In this document: in pieces, positions 55,031 to 64,000 of the stretch
How positions within the stretch are numbered: position 1 is the first letter of the stretch
How the letters are laid out: each line of letters opens with the position of its first letter
DNA from: Cyclaneusma minus
Taxonomy: Eukaryota; Ascomycota; Leotiomycetes; Marthamycetales; Marthamycetaceae
Reading direction: 5' to 3'
DNA length: 64,000 nt
Assembly: GCA_037179335.1 (NCBI GenBank)
Contig: JAKZHN010000005.1
Span: 496,001-560,000 of the forward strand
Made by a program: the position numbers and the translations under genes
Notes under the pieces: model-generated
Seen by the model: the letters and a program-made list of their open reading frames with translations, nothing else
What the model was told of the DNA's origin: nothing
The model's database searches: none

Positions 55031-56938
55031 ATGTCCAGAGTCTCCCACAGTTTCGTGAGGACTCTCCATGCTGCGCCAATTCTACGGAAATCTTACAATT
55101 CCTTCAGATTCGTCGCCATGAGCGAAGTTCCAGGTGCGCCGCCGAAGGAGACCGGCGGAGCTTTTCAGAACAAGAAACGCTCGTTCCAGAATGGCAAGCC
55201 GAACAACAAGAGGCAGAGGAAGCAGAAAGAGAAGCCCACAAAAGAAGGAGGGCACGAGGAAGTTTTACTGGCCGATGTCAAAAACCTGCTTGCTGCTCGG
55301 AAATCCCAAGCCGAAGATTCAAATGTCAAACTCGAGTCCAGCGAGTCCGATGAACAGCCCGAAGATGCGCCAGCTCTGCCCGCAAAGTTCGAGGAGATTG
55401 AAGTTGAGGTTTTGGAACTATCTTCAACCGGCGATGGTCTTGCGGTTATGCCCAACTCGGATCAAATCTACGTGGTTCCCTTTTCCGCTCCTGGAGACAA
55501 GCTCAAGGTTAAGGTTATCACGCACTTCGAACAGCACAACTACAGTCTCACCGACTTCGTCTCCGTGGTCGAGCCCTCGTCACTCCGCGATGATTCCAGA
55601 ATTAGCTGCAAATACTTTGCGAAATGCTCCGGCTGCCAGTTCCAGATGCTTGACTATGCGACCCAGTTGGAACACAAGAAGAAGATTGTGGAAAACGCAT
55701 ACAAGAACTTTTCGCAGCTGCCGCCGGAGCTCGTGCCTGTTATCCAGGATACCATCGGCAGTCCGTTACAGTATGGATACAGGACTAAGTTGACGCCGCA
55801 CTTTGATGGACCACCGGGGTCTGGCCACCACAGGGGGAAAGGCCCGGTCAAGCCATTCGAGAAAGTCCCGGAGATCGGTTTTATGCAAAAGGGGATGAGG
55901 CGGACTCTGGATATCGAAGACTGCCCGATCGGTACCGATGCTGTCAGAATGGGAATGAAGCGCGAGCGACTGCGAGTAGCAGAAGAGCTCTCAAAATACA
56001 AGCGCGGCGCCACAATTCTCCTCCGAGAAAGCACACAGAGAATCCCCAAGGACTCGAGCGATGTTCCCACCGAAACGCCCGACAACACCATCAGAGTGGA
56101 GAACGAAAAGTCTGTCGATCTTAAGAAATGTATCACAGACAGCAACGCCACCTCCACCGAATACATCAACGACTACATCTTCACCAACCCCGCCGGCTCC
56201 TTCTTCCAAAACAACAACTCCATCCTCCCCGTCTTCACCGACTACATCCGCTCACACATCCTCCCGCGGACCAACCCTTCGCAAATCAAATACCTCATCG
56301 ACGCCTACTCCGGCTCCGGCCTCTTCACCATCACCCTCTCCTCACTCTTCACCTCTTCAACCGGCATCGACATAGCCGGTGCTTCCATCGAATACGCTCG
56401 CAAAAATGCCGCATTGAACGGCATGTCCAAAGAGCGAGCAAATTTCATCGCAGCTGATGCACCGGAGTTGTTTAAGAGCGTGAAGTATCCGAAGGATGAG
56501 ACGGTGGTGGTGCTGGATCCGCCGAGAAAGGGATGCGATGAGAGCTTTTTGAGCCAGTTGCTGGATTATGCGCCGAGGAGAGTGGTTTATGTGAGTTGTA
56601 ATGTGCATACGCAGGCCAGGGATGTGGGGACTTTGGTGCAGGGGAAGGGGGGCGTGAGGTATGAGGTGGAGAGTTTGAGGGGGTTTGATTTCTTCCCCCA
56701 GACGGGACATGTGGAGGGTGTGGCTGTTTTGAGCCGCTTTGATGAGGCGACGGAAGAGCCGGTGACCAAAGCAGAGGAGCCAGTGGTCAAGGCAGAGGAG
56801 CCAGTGATCAAGGCTGAAGAGCAAGATGAGCCAGTGATCAAGGCAGAGGAGCCAGTGATTAAGGCTGAAGAGCCAGTGATCAAGAGTGAAGATCCAATGA
56901 TCAAGGCAGAGGAGCCAGCAGTCAAGGTAGAAGACTAA
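55031..56938 (+). CDS. TRM2: tRNA (uracil-5-)-methyltransferase Trm2 with repetitive C-terminal tail
   Basis: Trm2 makes ribothymidine at position 54 of tRNA. The single exon encodes 635 residues. The first 29 residues (MSRVSHSFVRTLHAAPILRK onward) look like a mitochondrial presequence, and a second ATG at 55118 would give a nuclear/cytosolic form; this dual start is inferred. A basic linker precedes the TRAM domain (EVEVLELSSTGDGLAVMPNS). The cluster CKYFAKCSGCQFQMLDYATQ is followed by the methyltransferase fold with FFQNNNSILPVFTDYI, LIDAYSGSGLFTITLS, VLDPPRKGCDESFLSQL and the catalytic YVSCNVHTQARD. After the usual end (GHVEGVAVLSRF) comes an extra tail of about 58 residues made of KAEEPVI repeats, most of which fit the SUMO consensus. 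Confidence 0.93.
   Translation: MSRVSHSFVRTLHAAPILRKSYNSFRFVAMSEVPGAPPKETGGAFQNKKRSFQNGKPNNKRQRKQKEKPTKEGGHEEVLLADVKNLLAARKSQAEDSNVKLESSESDEQPEDAPALPAKFEEIEVEVLELSSTGDGLAVMPNSDQIYVVPFSAPGDKLKVKVITHFEQHNYSLTDFVSVVEPSSLRDDSRISCKYFAKCSGCQFQMLDYATQLEHKKKIVENAYKNFSQLPPELVPVIQDTIGSPLQYGYRTKLTPHFDGPPGSGHHRGKGPVKPFEKVPEIGFMQKGMRRTLDIEDCPIGTDAVRMGMKRERLRVAEELSKYKRGATILLRESTQRIPKDSSDVPTETPDNTIRVENEKSVDLKKCITDSNATSTEYINDYIFTNPAGSFFQNNNSILPVFTDYIRSHILPRTNPSQIKYLIDAYSGSGLFTITLSSLFTSSTGIDIAGASIEYARKNAALNGMSKERANFIAADAPELFKSVKYPKDETVVVLDPPRKGCDESFLSQLLDYAPRRVVYVSCNVHTQARDVGTLVQGKGGVRYEVESLRGFDFFPQTGHVEGVAVLSRFDEATEEPVTKAEEPVVKAEEPVIKAEEQDEPVIKAEEPVIKAEEPVIKSEDPMIKAEEPAVKVED
56749..56935 (+). repeat. 21-bp tandem repeat encoding KAEEPVI units
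   Basis: About eight in-frame units of 21 bp (one with an extra QDEP) encode repeats such as VVKAEEP, VIKAEEP, VIKSEDP and MIKAEEP. Units are 80-100% identical, so the array looks young. Confidence 0.92.
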
Positions 56939-57103
56939 GCCGAAGAAGCAAAGTCTTCTTCGTGATCAACAAATATCTTGCTAAGGAGCTATCATCATTT
57001 CACGCTTCACCAGGCTCAGCCAACCACCCATCTTAATCCCTGTGCATGTGCCGTGTTCCATTATGCTTAGAACGCTTCGCTAGGGAATCAGACACTAAAT
57101 GTA

Positions 57104-59405
57104 CTACTTCACCCCTTCCAACTCCTTCCGCTCCACCACAATCTTCTTCAAAATCTCCACCGCACCCTCCAAAACCTCCTGACTTCTGCTCAGCTTGAGA
57201 CACTCTTTCATCACCTCCACACCCCCCTCACTCCTCACCTTCTCCGTCCCCCACTCCCCCACCTTCCCCGCCATCCCCACCACATTCCCCACACAAACCA
57301 CGCCCCTATGTCTCATCTCCTCCTTCTCCTCCTTACACAACCCCAGCAAAATCTTCACTCCCCTCTCCCTCTCAAGTATCGCATTCACACACGTATCCCA
57401 CATTGTCAGACTCGCCAACGCACCGCCGGCACCTCGTCTCGTTTCGTAATTCTCAGCGTCAGCTAGTGCGAGTAGAATGTGCACGCGTTGCGATGCGGCT
57501 TTGGAGCCGTCGCCGAATTTGGCGACGGCCTCGGGGGCTTGGACTAGGTTGCAGATTAGCTCGACGGTGACGCGCGTTATGAGCGGGTTGGAGGAGAGGA
57601 GGAGGTCTTCGATGGAGGGCCAGGCGAGGCGGACGACGAGGACGCGGGGGGCGTCGTCTTCTACTGAGCAGAGATTGGCGAGGGCGAGGAGGGATTCGAA
57701 GGTAGGTAGTAGATTTCGTTGTTCGGTCGTGGGGTCGTCGGTGAGAAGCAGGAGGAGAGGACGGATGGCGGAGACCAGGGGGAGGGGATTGGAGCCGCCG
57801 AAGACGTGAGCGGGGTTTACGGAGATTAGGATTAGGGCGAGGGCGTGGGCGGTTTTGCGGCGAGAGGAGATGTCGGATTCGGGGAAGACGGAGTAGGCGT
57901 GGAGGAGCAGTTTGACGGCGCCTTGTTGGGCGATTTGGCCGCGGATTTTAGGCGTCTTGGCGATGGAGTGGATTATGGAGATGACGGATTTGAGGGAGGT
58001 GGTGGAGCCGTGTTGGCTATGGGTGACGAGGATGGGGACGACACCGGCTTCGAAGACTGCTTTGCAGCGCTTTTCAACTGCGGCGTCTTCATTAAGGGGG
58101 TCGGTTTGAAGTGTTGCGGGTGATGCGTTGGCGTAGGCTTTGAGTTGGGCCATACGTTTCTGTTCTTCGGATACGACGGGGATATATCGCGTCATGTTTT
58201 CGAGGATGGTAAGTGCTCCGTAAGTAGGGGGCGACTTGGCGGGAAACTCTTTCATTGCTTGGACGAGGTCTTTCAGGAACTCCTTGTCGTTTGCGAGCGT
58301 CTCTTTGACCTTGGGTTGAATAGAAGCATATGCTAGACCCTCGATGGAATTGCGCTTCTTGCCCTCGCCCTGAGTAGATAATGCGTCGACAAAGATGTCG
58401 CACAGTTCGTCCATATCCATCGTGACTGGCGTGATCCGTTCTTCAGGATCTGGCTTCGAGGTAAGGACTGCCTTCAAAAGTGTCAGTCTCATGAAAGTGA
58501 CAGTGACACAAGGAAAGGGAGTAGTGACTTTTGAAGATTATGTGGGCAGTGGTGGGTAGTCCGCGGTGGGCAAGTTATTCTTCTGGCTGTGTCTCGAGAC
58601 CTACCTGTATTTTCGCCAAGATAACTGCGGCCTGGTTCCTGATATTCCCCGAATGTATTCGTTGGGCTACGGGTCCATCCTCAGCGATATGGTGTCTTTC
58701 TGGGGAAGACACATCCAGAACAGTGACCGGGTGTTCTCTGATAAGTTCCTCAAGCCATTTCGTGCAATGCTTCTGGATAGCCTCTCGGCAGGCAGTGTTC
58801 ATGCAGGCGACATTCAACATCTCCAGAGCAGCCCGCTCGACTTTCCTGCTCTTCCATTTCTTCTTCATGACAGGTCCGATGCTCTGAACAAAGCCTTCTT
58901 TCAAGAAGAATTCAGCTGATAACTCTGGCAGGACGGGAAAGATCGAGGAAGCCACGGAAAAGGCACAAATAAGGTCGTCATAAGTGCCTTGGGAGAGCCG
59001 GGTTGTGAAGAAATTATGAAGAAACGTAGATCCTTTCTCTTCGCATGCCTTGAAATAGGCAGCAATGGTAAGAGTTGCATGATATCGAACCGTGTCTGGT
59101 TGTCTCATGTCGAGGTAGCCAAGTAGCGTCTCGAATCCGTCGCTGTCGATCAGCGTGTACAACGGTTTCTCGACGGGTGGCTCGGCCTTCTCTCTGCCAG
59201 CATTCAGAGAGTCATCACCGAGTAACTTCGTCAAATCATTCAGAGTCCGGCAGGTTTCTTCATCCTCTTGGCCACCTTCCATAAGACGAGCAACGATCAG
59301 AACAGTCTGGTCCTCGATGGACTTAGTAGTGAGGTCGATCTGCTCTCCGCTGATGGTAATGGTCTTTGCAAGTTGCAAATTGGCTCCATTATTGCCGGAT
59401 GCCAT
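57104..59405 (-). CDS. UNC-45/Cro1/She4-family myosin chaperone
   Basis: Proteins of this family bind Hsp90 and fold or stabilise myosin heads; in fungi they are needed for actin-based polarity, cytokinesis and endocytosis. Exons 59405-58605 and 58471-57104 join in frame for 722 residues, with a 133-nt intron. Like fungal members, it lacks the N-terminal TPR of animal UNC-45. The central domain holds TLIDSDGFETLLGYLDMRQP and YHATLTIAAYFKACEEKG, then AALEMLNVACMNTACREAI. The second exon gives armadillo-type helices (KFGDGSKAASQRVHILLALA, the RRGAGGALASLTMW motif, and RHRGVVCVGNVVGMAG). It shares its promoter with TFB4. Confidence 0.88.
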
Positions 59406-59858
59406 GATGGCTGCGCACCAAGCCCGATGGGGCTGTCCGAGGATTCGATGATAGACGGATCGTTCGTTGACGTTAGTGCGAGAAAAAACGGCCGGAGCTG
59501 AGGAGAAGATGTGGTGGGTAGGTCACATGAACAGGCGTAGAGTTCAGCTTCACGGTGGCACGAAGATGACGGTCGCGAAGCGCCAAACGGAGCGAGAAAC
59601 GAGAGATCACTCCGTTTCGACGGGCGCAAGCATCAAAATAAGTCAAAATTGTTACCATGTACAGTTTGAAGAAGGAACTACGGCCGCTAGAAATATCGAG
59701 AAGTGAAGCTACTCACTAGCGCGTTCTTTGACAGCTCAGCCTTGTCGCAGCCTTACGCTTAACATCTATCCGCGAACTCAAAAGCTAGCCCTCCGCTCCC
59801 TTCCGCTGCCCTCCACGTGCGCTCTCTACTCGGCGTTGGGGATGTCCTACAAGGGACA
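59406..59858. promoter_or_regulatory. Shared divergent promoter of the UNC-45/She4 gene and TFB4
   Basis: 453 bp between the ATGs. The TFB4 side has CCCTCCGCTCCCTTCC-type pyrimidine runs. No TATA box is seen. Confidence 0.4.
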
Positions 59859-61103
59859 ATGGATGGCGTAGATGGGTCAAGTCACTACAACGAGCGCAGG
59901 AGCACGGGTACTATGGCTCACCAATCTATTCACAACCAGAACAAGCTGCTAATTGCCTGAACACAGATAAGGCGCCATCCCTGCTCACAATTGTGATCGA
60001 CGCCAACCCTCACGCCTGGGCCCTCCTTCAATCGTCCCTTCCTCTCTCGAAAGCCGTCTCCAACCTTCTGGTGTTCATCAATGCGCACCTTGCCTTCAAT
60101 AACGCCAATCAGGTCGCCATAGTAGCCAGCCACAGCCATCGCGCAGTATGGCTCTACCCCAAGCCCCCCAAGCCCACCTCCGATGTGGACGGCGATGTCG
60201 AGATGGGCAACACCTCTCAGACGAAGAATGGCACAGCGTCCAGTAATGCCAACAAATACCGGCCCTACGCCATCATCGAGCACGACCTCCTCGCCTCCCT
60301 CCGCGACCTGATCTCTTCCACCACCGAAAAAGACGCCTCCTCCACCAGCACTACGCAGATCTCCGGCGCACTCACCCTCGCCCTCTCCTACATCAACAAA
60401 GCCAGCCTGGCGTACTCCGAAGCCAGCGGCGCAAGCGCTTCTGTCGAGCTCACGGACGCCCCCGCTGAAACCACTTCCGGCCTGAACTCACGCATACTCG
60501 TACTCTCCGTGTCCGGTGATCTGGCACATCAATACATTCCAATCATGAACGCCACATTCGCCGCGCAGCGGTTGAAAATACCCATTGATATTTTGAAGTT
60601 AGCGGGCGATACCGTGTTCTTGCAGCAGGCTTCGGATGCTACGGGTGGGATTTACATGCAGGTGAAGAACACACAGGGGCTGTTGCAATATCTTATGATG
60701 GCATTCTTGCCGGATCAGAGCATCAGGCAGCATTTAGTCATGCCTAGTCAGGAAGTAGTGGATTTTCGGGCGGCGTGTTTCTGCCATCGTAAGGTTGTGG
60801 ATGTGGGATATGTGTGCAGTATCTGCCTGAGCAGTAAGTCCCCTCTGGCTCTTCATATCGCAAATAAAACAAGCCCAAAGTGGGGGTTTATGCGACAATG
60901 GTGTCGTGATTTGCTGATCTTTGAACATAGTCTTCTGCGCACCACCAGAAGGCAACATATGCCTGACATGCGGCACACAACTGGGACTAGGTGACTACGG
61001 CTTAAAACCAGCCGTAATCCCCAAGAAGAAAAGGAAGAAAAAGCGGATTGCTGGCAGCGTGGGGACGGGTAGTACACCGGGCACTCCTGCGCCAGGAGAA
61101 TAG
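59859..61103 (+). CDS. TFB4: TFIIH core subunit Tfb4/p34
   Basis: Tfb4 pairs with Ssl1/p44 in the TFIIH core, acting in Pol II initiation and nucleotide excision repair. Exons 59859-59907, 59967-60833 and 60931-61103 give 362 residues. The vWA-like domain starts DKAPSLLTIVIDANPHAWAL and continues with NANQVAIVASHSHRAVWLY, then SRILVLSVSGDL, RLKIPIDILKL and FLQQASDATGGIYMQ. The C-terminal C4 zinc finger is split by the last intron: CFCH, then CSICLSIFC, then CLTCG. A Lys-rich tail (KKKRKKKR) follows. An insert rich in Thr, Ser and Asp (DVDGDVEMGNTSQTKNG) is probably a disordered loop. The short first exon (MDGVDGSSHYNERRST) is needed for an ATG start. Confidence 0.94.
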
Positions 61104-61908
61104 ACTCCTGTGCGAAAGGATCAAAGGGACTCGGCACAAACAGCGTGCTTCGTTGCTCCGGGGAACCTATCCCCGGCAACTAGAAAAAGCGTCTTCACAC
61201 AATATGTGATCGGCAGAGATCCAAGCGTTCAAATTGGCGCATCTTTGGAGAAAGACTAGACGTTGAGAATCAGGAAACCCATTTTCTGTCCTATGCACAA
61301 GAGAGCGGACTCATTTGCAAGGAGAGGCGTAATAGAAAAACAAAGTCTTCAATTTCAAAAAAATTCTCGGCCTCGAGTCGGGCCTTACGCTACGATTGAC
61401 TTGAGCTTCCGTTTTTGAAAAATGGTTGTACAGTGACACTGAGACGAACGAAAGTCTGCAAACCCCCTCTCCTAGGCTCCGCCCGAATTTGGCTTGACTT
61501 TGCGGCTTACACCTTAAGACTTTAGGATGACATTGGGTCGTTTTTTGCGTCGATCGAAGTAATTAAGGGGGTGAGCTACATCCCGACTGGAGTCTTGAAA
61601 TCAGAGACAAGCTAAACCTAATTGGGCTACCGCGTCCGCACCTCGCAAGAACGTGTTGCTCGTTGGTTTTGCAAGCACCCTTTTTTTTTGACTTTGAAAA
61701 CCCTTTGAGTAATCAGGAGTGTTCCCAGGGATCAGGAATATCCCCAAGGACTCGGAATACCTCCAAGGATTAGGAATATCCCCAAGGGGCCAAGGATTAC
61801 GAAAAACTTACGGGGATTAGGAATATCCCGAGTAATTATTGAATATTCTTAATGAGACAGCCTGGATTTTTCTCCCGACTCCTGCTGAGTCCTCCACTTC
61901 CCTTCACC
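61104..61908. other. Convergent spacer with repeat
   Basis: The 3' flanks of TFB4 and the acyltransferase gene. It contains the array at 61716-61855 and a T-run at about 61680. No gene is supported. Confidence 0.5.
61716..61855. repeat. Degenerate 19-bp tandem repeat, locus D
   Basis: About six units with a 19-bp period and the consensus ATTAGGAATATCCCCAAGG, partly interrupted. This is the same type as locus A at 16826. Confidence 0.8.
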
Positions 61909-63517
61909 TCACCTCACTTCCCCAAACTCCCTCCTAAATCCCTCCTCGATAGCCTCCCAAGTCTCCCTCCCCAGCCTCCCATTAAACCAATAATTCCCCT
62001 CCGCATCCCTTCCATAGATCTGAAACAAAGTCCACGTCGGCATCCCCGGCGAATACCAAAACCCATGCATCCAAAACGGCCTCCCCACCTCATTCGCACC
62101 GTTCCTCTCCCTCGTCTCCCCGGTCTCACAATCAATTTCCTCCCTCTCCTCCTTCTCCTCTACCTTCTCAACAACAGCAGCCTCAAAGCTAATCTCAAAC
62201 AACCTCGCCTTACTCCAACTACTAAAAACCACCAATTTCATCCCCGCGTCGCCGAACACAGGCAGTCGTCCGGTTTTTCGCTGCAGTGAGGCGAGTGCTT
62301 CTTGCTGTGAGCGGGTTCCTTGCGTGGCGATGGAGTGGCGCACGACTAAGGCGGTGGCAGAGAGTGGAGCGGAGAAGAGGGACGAGGCGGGGAGTAGGGC
62401 GTGTACGCCGGACACGGCGTTGGCGATGTAGGCTTTGTGGGCGGGGAGGAGATCGGAAGAGAGGGTGGAGCGTAGGCTGAATATGTTGCTGATGCAGATG
62501 GTGCGCGTGGAGCGGTGGGGGATGGTGGGGGAGAGGGCGAGGTGGGTTATCCATGCTGTAAGGATGTCGTTGTCGCTGAGGAAGGGTTTAGGGGTTTGAG
62601 GCGAGGAGGAAGCCGATTCTGTAGTGGAGCGGGTGAGCGAGGAGAGGGTTCTGGATTTCAGGGAAGAGAAAAAGGCGGCGGGGAGGCAGACAGTGCGAAC
62701 GTCTTGCTTGGGGTGTCCTACTTGCTCCCAGAGCATGCGGAGGGCGAAGACAAGAAAGGATATGCCGGTGAGGTGGCGATCTTGGAGGATGAAGGGCCCC
62801 TGGGGTGCCGTGCCGAAATTTTCAAGCGGGTTAGTGGCGAAGCCGTGGAAGGGAAGGATCTTGGATTCGCGGCCGGAGAGCACGGCGCTCCAGGCGTCGA
62901 AGAGGAGTCGTAGACCTATGGCGTCGAGGAGGGTATGTGGCCAGGTGATGGTCACGAGCGTAGCGTCGGAGAAGGAGACTATGTGGAGGAAGAGCTGGCC
63001 GACGTCTGCGTAGAGGTAGTCTTCGAGCTTCGTAGGGTGATCAGGAGTCCTGGTAAGTGATTTAAACTCATGGTTTGAGAACAGTACAGCTGGACGAGAG
63101 GTTCCTTTTGTTGGAATTTTGGAAGCGATAGGGTGTTGGGAAAGGCTGGTCTCCAAGTTCACGTGCGAATATCTGAAAGCTGCCCGTTTTTCATCGAAAC
63201 TTTCGGGAATATGGTACTCGAGCTTTCCCGCATCCTGTTCCAAGTCAGATGTTCGGCCTCATGCGGCATGCCTGTACATCTAGGGACGTCTTCACGTTTG
63301 AGCGCAACCTGGCCCCTAACTTTCTCCAGTCACCAATCTCCATCAGCCGTGCAAGAGCACCACGAAGTTTCTCTGGGTCCAGCACATCATTGAAACCCGC
63401 CGTGAAGTCGAGAATTATCCTCCGGTTCGTAGCAGTATCGTCTTTTGAAAACAGGGGGACAACAGTGTCTGTTGGAACCCTAGTTGGCCTAGTCGGCTTG
63501 CTGCTGATATGACCCAT
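61909..63517 (-). CDS. BAHD-like HxxxD acyltransferase
   Basis: Exons 63517-63296 and 63234-61909 give 515 residues; the 61-nt intron joins LRSN to DAGKLEYHIPESFDEKRAAF. The motif TWPHTLLDAIGLRLL contains the HxxxD catalytic site (His and Asp with three residues between), followed by the small residue typical of the superfamily that includes plant BAHD enzymes and fungal trichothecene acyltransferases. The region MGHISSKPTRPTRVPTDTVV, then VPLFSKDDT, is the usual family start. DFGWG, the second plant motif, is not visible; fungal members often lack it. Such enzymes move acyl groups from CoA to alcohols or amines in secondary metabolism, but no cluster partner lies within the window. A TATATA sits about 117 bp upstream of the ATG, and a palindrome about 280 bp upstream. 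Confidence 0.82.
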
Positions 63518-64000
63518 GCTGCGCTGATGAAGCGTGATAAATATCGCAATCTAGTCTCTCAGGGCTCTCACAGCGTCTGGGTGGAGGAAACGGTCAATGG
63601 ATGTCCTTTGATTTAGCTGGCCGGACAGAGCAGTATATATAGGTTGAGAGCAGTCACCTCAATCAACCAGGCACTCAACAATCGCACTCGGGCCTCGGCT
63701 GGAGATCAAATACTCACTTCAACGTTACCTTCCATTATTCACAAGTACCGTTGGGACCTCGGGACCAGGGGCTTTCCCAGGTCTGTATGACAAGTTGGAT
63801 ATGCCAGATCACGAAATCTGGCATATTTTCAGCAGATCAATGTCACCGTCGCGGGAGTAATATTGAGGCCGGCTCCGAGCGCTGTCACACATCCTGTCAC
63901 AGTGCCAATCAAACCGATCTCGCACAAATCTTGTGAAACGATGAATTTTCCTAGGAGAGGTCTGTGGTAGCCCATACGCCCTTGAGCTACTGGGCAAGAA
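63518..64000. promoter_or_regulatory. Upstream region of the acyltransferase gene
   Basis: A TATATATA lies at 63634-63641. A perfect inverted repeat (ATATGCCAGAT, 6-base loop, ATCTGGCATAT) lies at 63799-63826 and could be a dimeric regulator site. The right edge beyond it shows no supported gene. Confidence 0.45.

Noticed and set aside
57195..58123. Plus-strand frames opposite the UNC-45/She4 gene
   Set aside because: Pro/Ser- or Gly/Glu-biased reading of a conserved gene's complementary strand.

Overview
The window is nuclear DNA of a filamentous ascomycete (Pezizomycotina). Genes are compact and carry 48-140 nt introns with GTRNGT-type donors, CTRAC/CTGAT-like branch sites and YAG or AAG acceptors. 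There are no operons, and gene pairs are often divergent from short shared promoters. The contents are fungal: a Zn(II)2Cys6 regulator, the DASH subunit Dad3, an UNC-45/She4 protein, a DUF7708 protein and a fungal AAA ATPase. A dispersed 5S rRNA gene lies alone among protein genes, as is typical of this group. The class cannot be fixed from the sequence; a Leotiomycetes-like fungus is a guess only.

Layout. 0-1.2 kb: 5' part of a kinesin gene running off the left edge. 3.4-4.7 kb: F-box protein. 7.6-10.3 kb: EF-hand secretory protein (SSP120-like), ORC6, and a two-exon 61-residue gene that no simple ORF scan shows. 11.2-16.6 kb: a very large regulator joining an Ndt80/PhoG-like region, a Zn2Cys6 cluster and a C-terminal Cys/His domain. 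17.3-18.9 kb: extended SDR. 18.9-21.8 kb: gene-poor, with relics. 21.9-27.6 kb: PRMT5/Skb1 and the DEAH helicase PRP43, divergent. 27.6-35.2 kb: gene-poor tract with degenerate tandem repeats and one small Cys-rich gene. 35.3-39.7 kb: a 1,384-residue disordered protein with a canonical eIF4E-binding motif and an unrecognised repeat. 40.6-41.2 kb: a foldback element and the 5S rRNA gene. 41.3-48.1 kb: DUF7708 protein and AAA ATPase, divergent. 48.9-52.1 kb: a P450 with two in-frame stops and a frameshifted, internally deleted rhodopsin-domain gene, divergent; this looks like a decaying pair. 52.6-61.1 kb: housekeeping block (DAD3, mitochondrial S5, TRM2, UNC-45/She4, TFB4). 61.9-63.5 kb: HxxxD acyltransferase.

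The housekeeping genes cover replication, splicing and ribosome biogenesis, transcription/repair, kinetochore function, mitochondrial translation, tRNA modification and myosin folding. They do not form one pathway. The accessory genes are the large regulator, the DUF7708/AAA pair, the decaying P450/rhodopsin pair and the acyltransferase. Four intergenic tracts, mostly at gene 3' ends, share a degenerate repeat with a period of about 19 bp built on GGAATATYCC. The best candidates for something undescribed are the repeat-bearing eIF4E-binding protein, a tandem run of SUMO-consensus motifs at the end of TRM2, the three-domain regulator, and the dispersed 19-bp repeat family.
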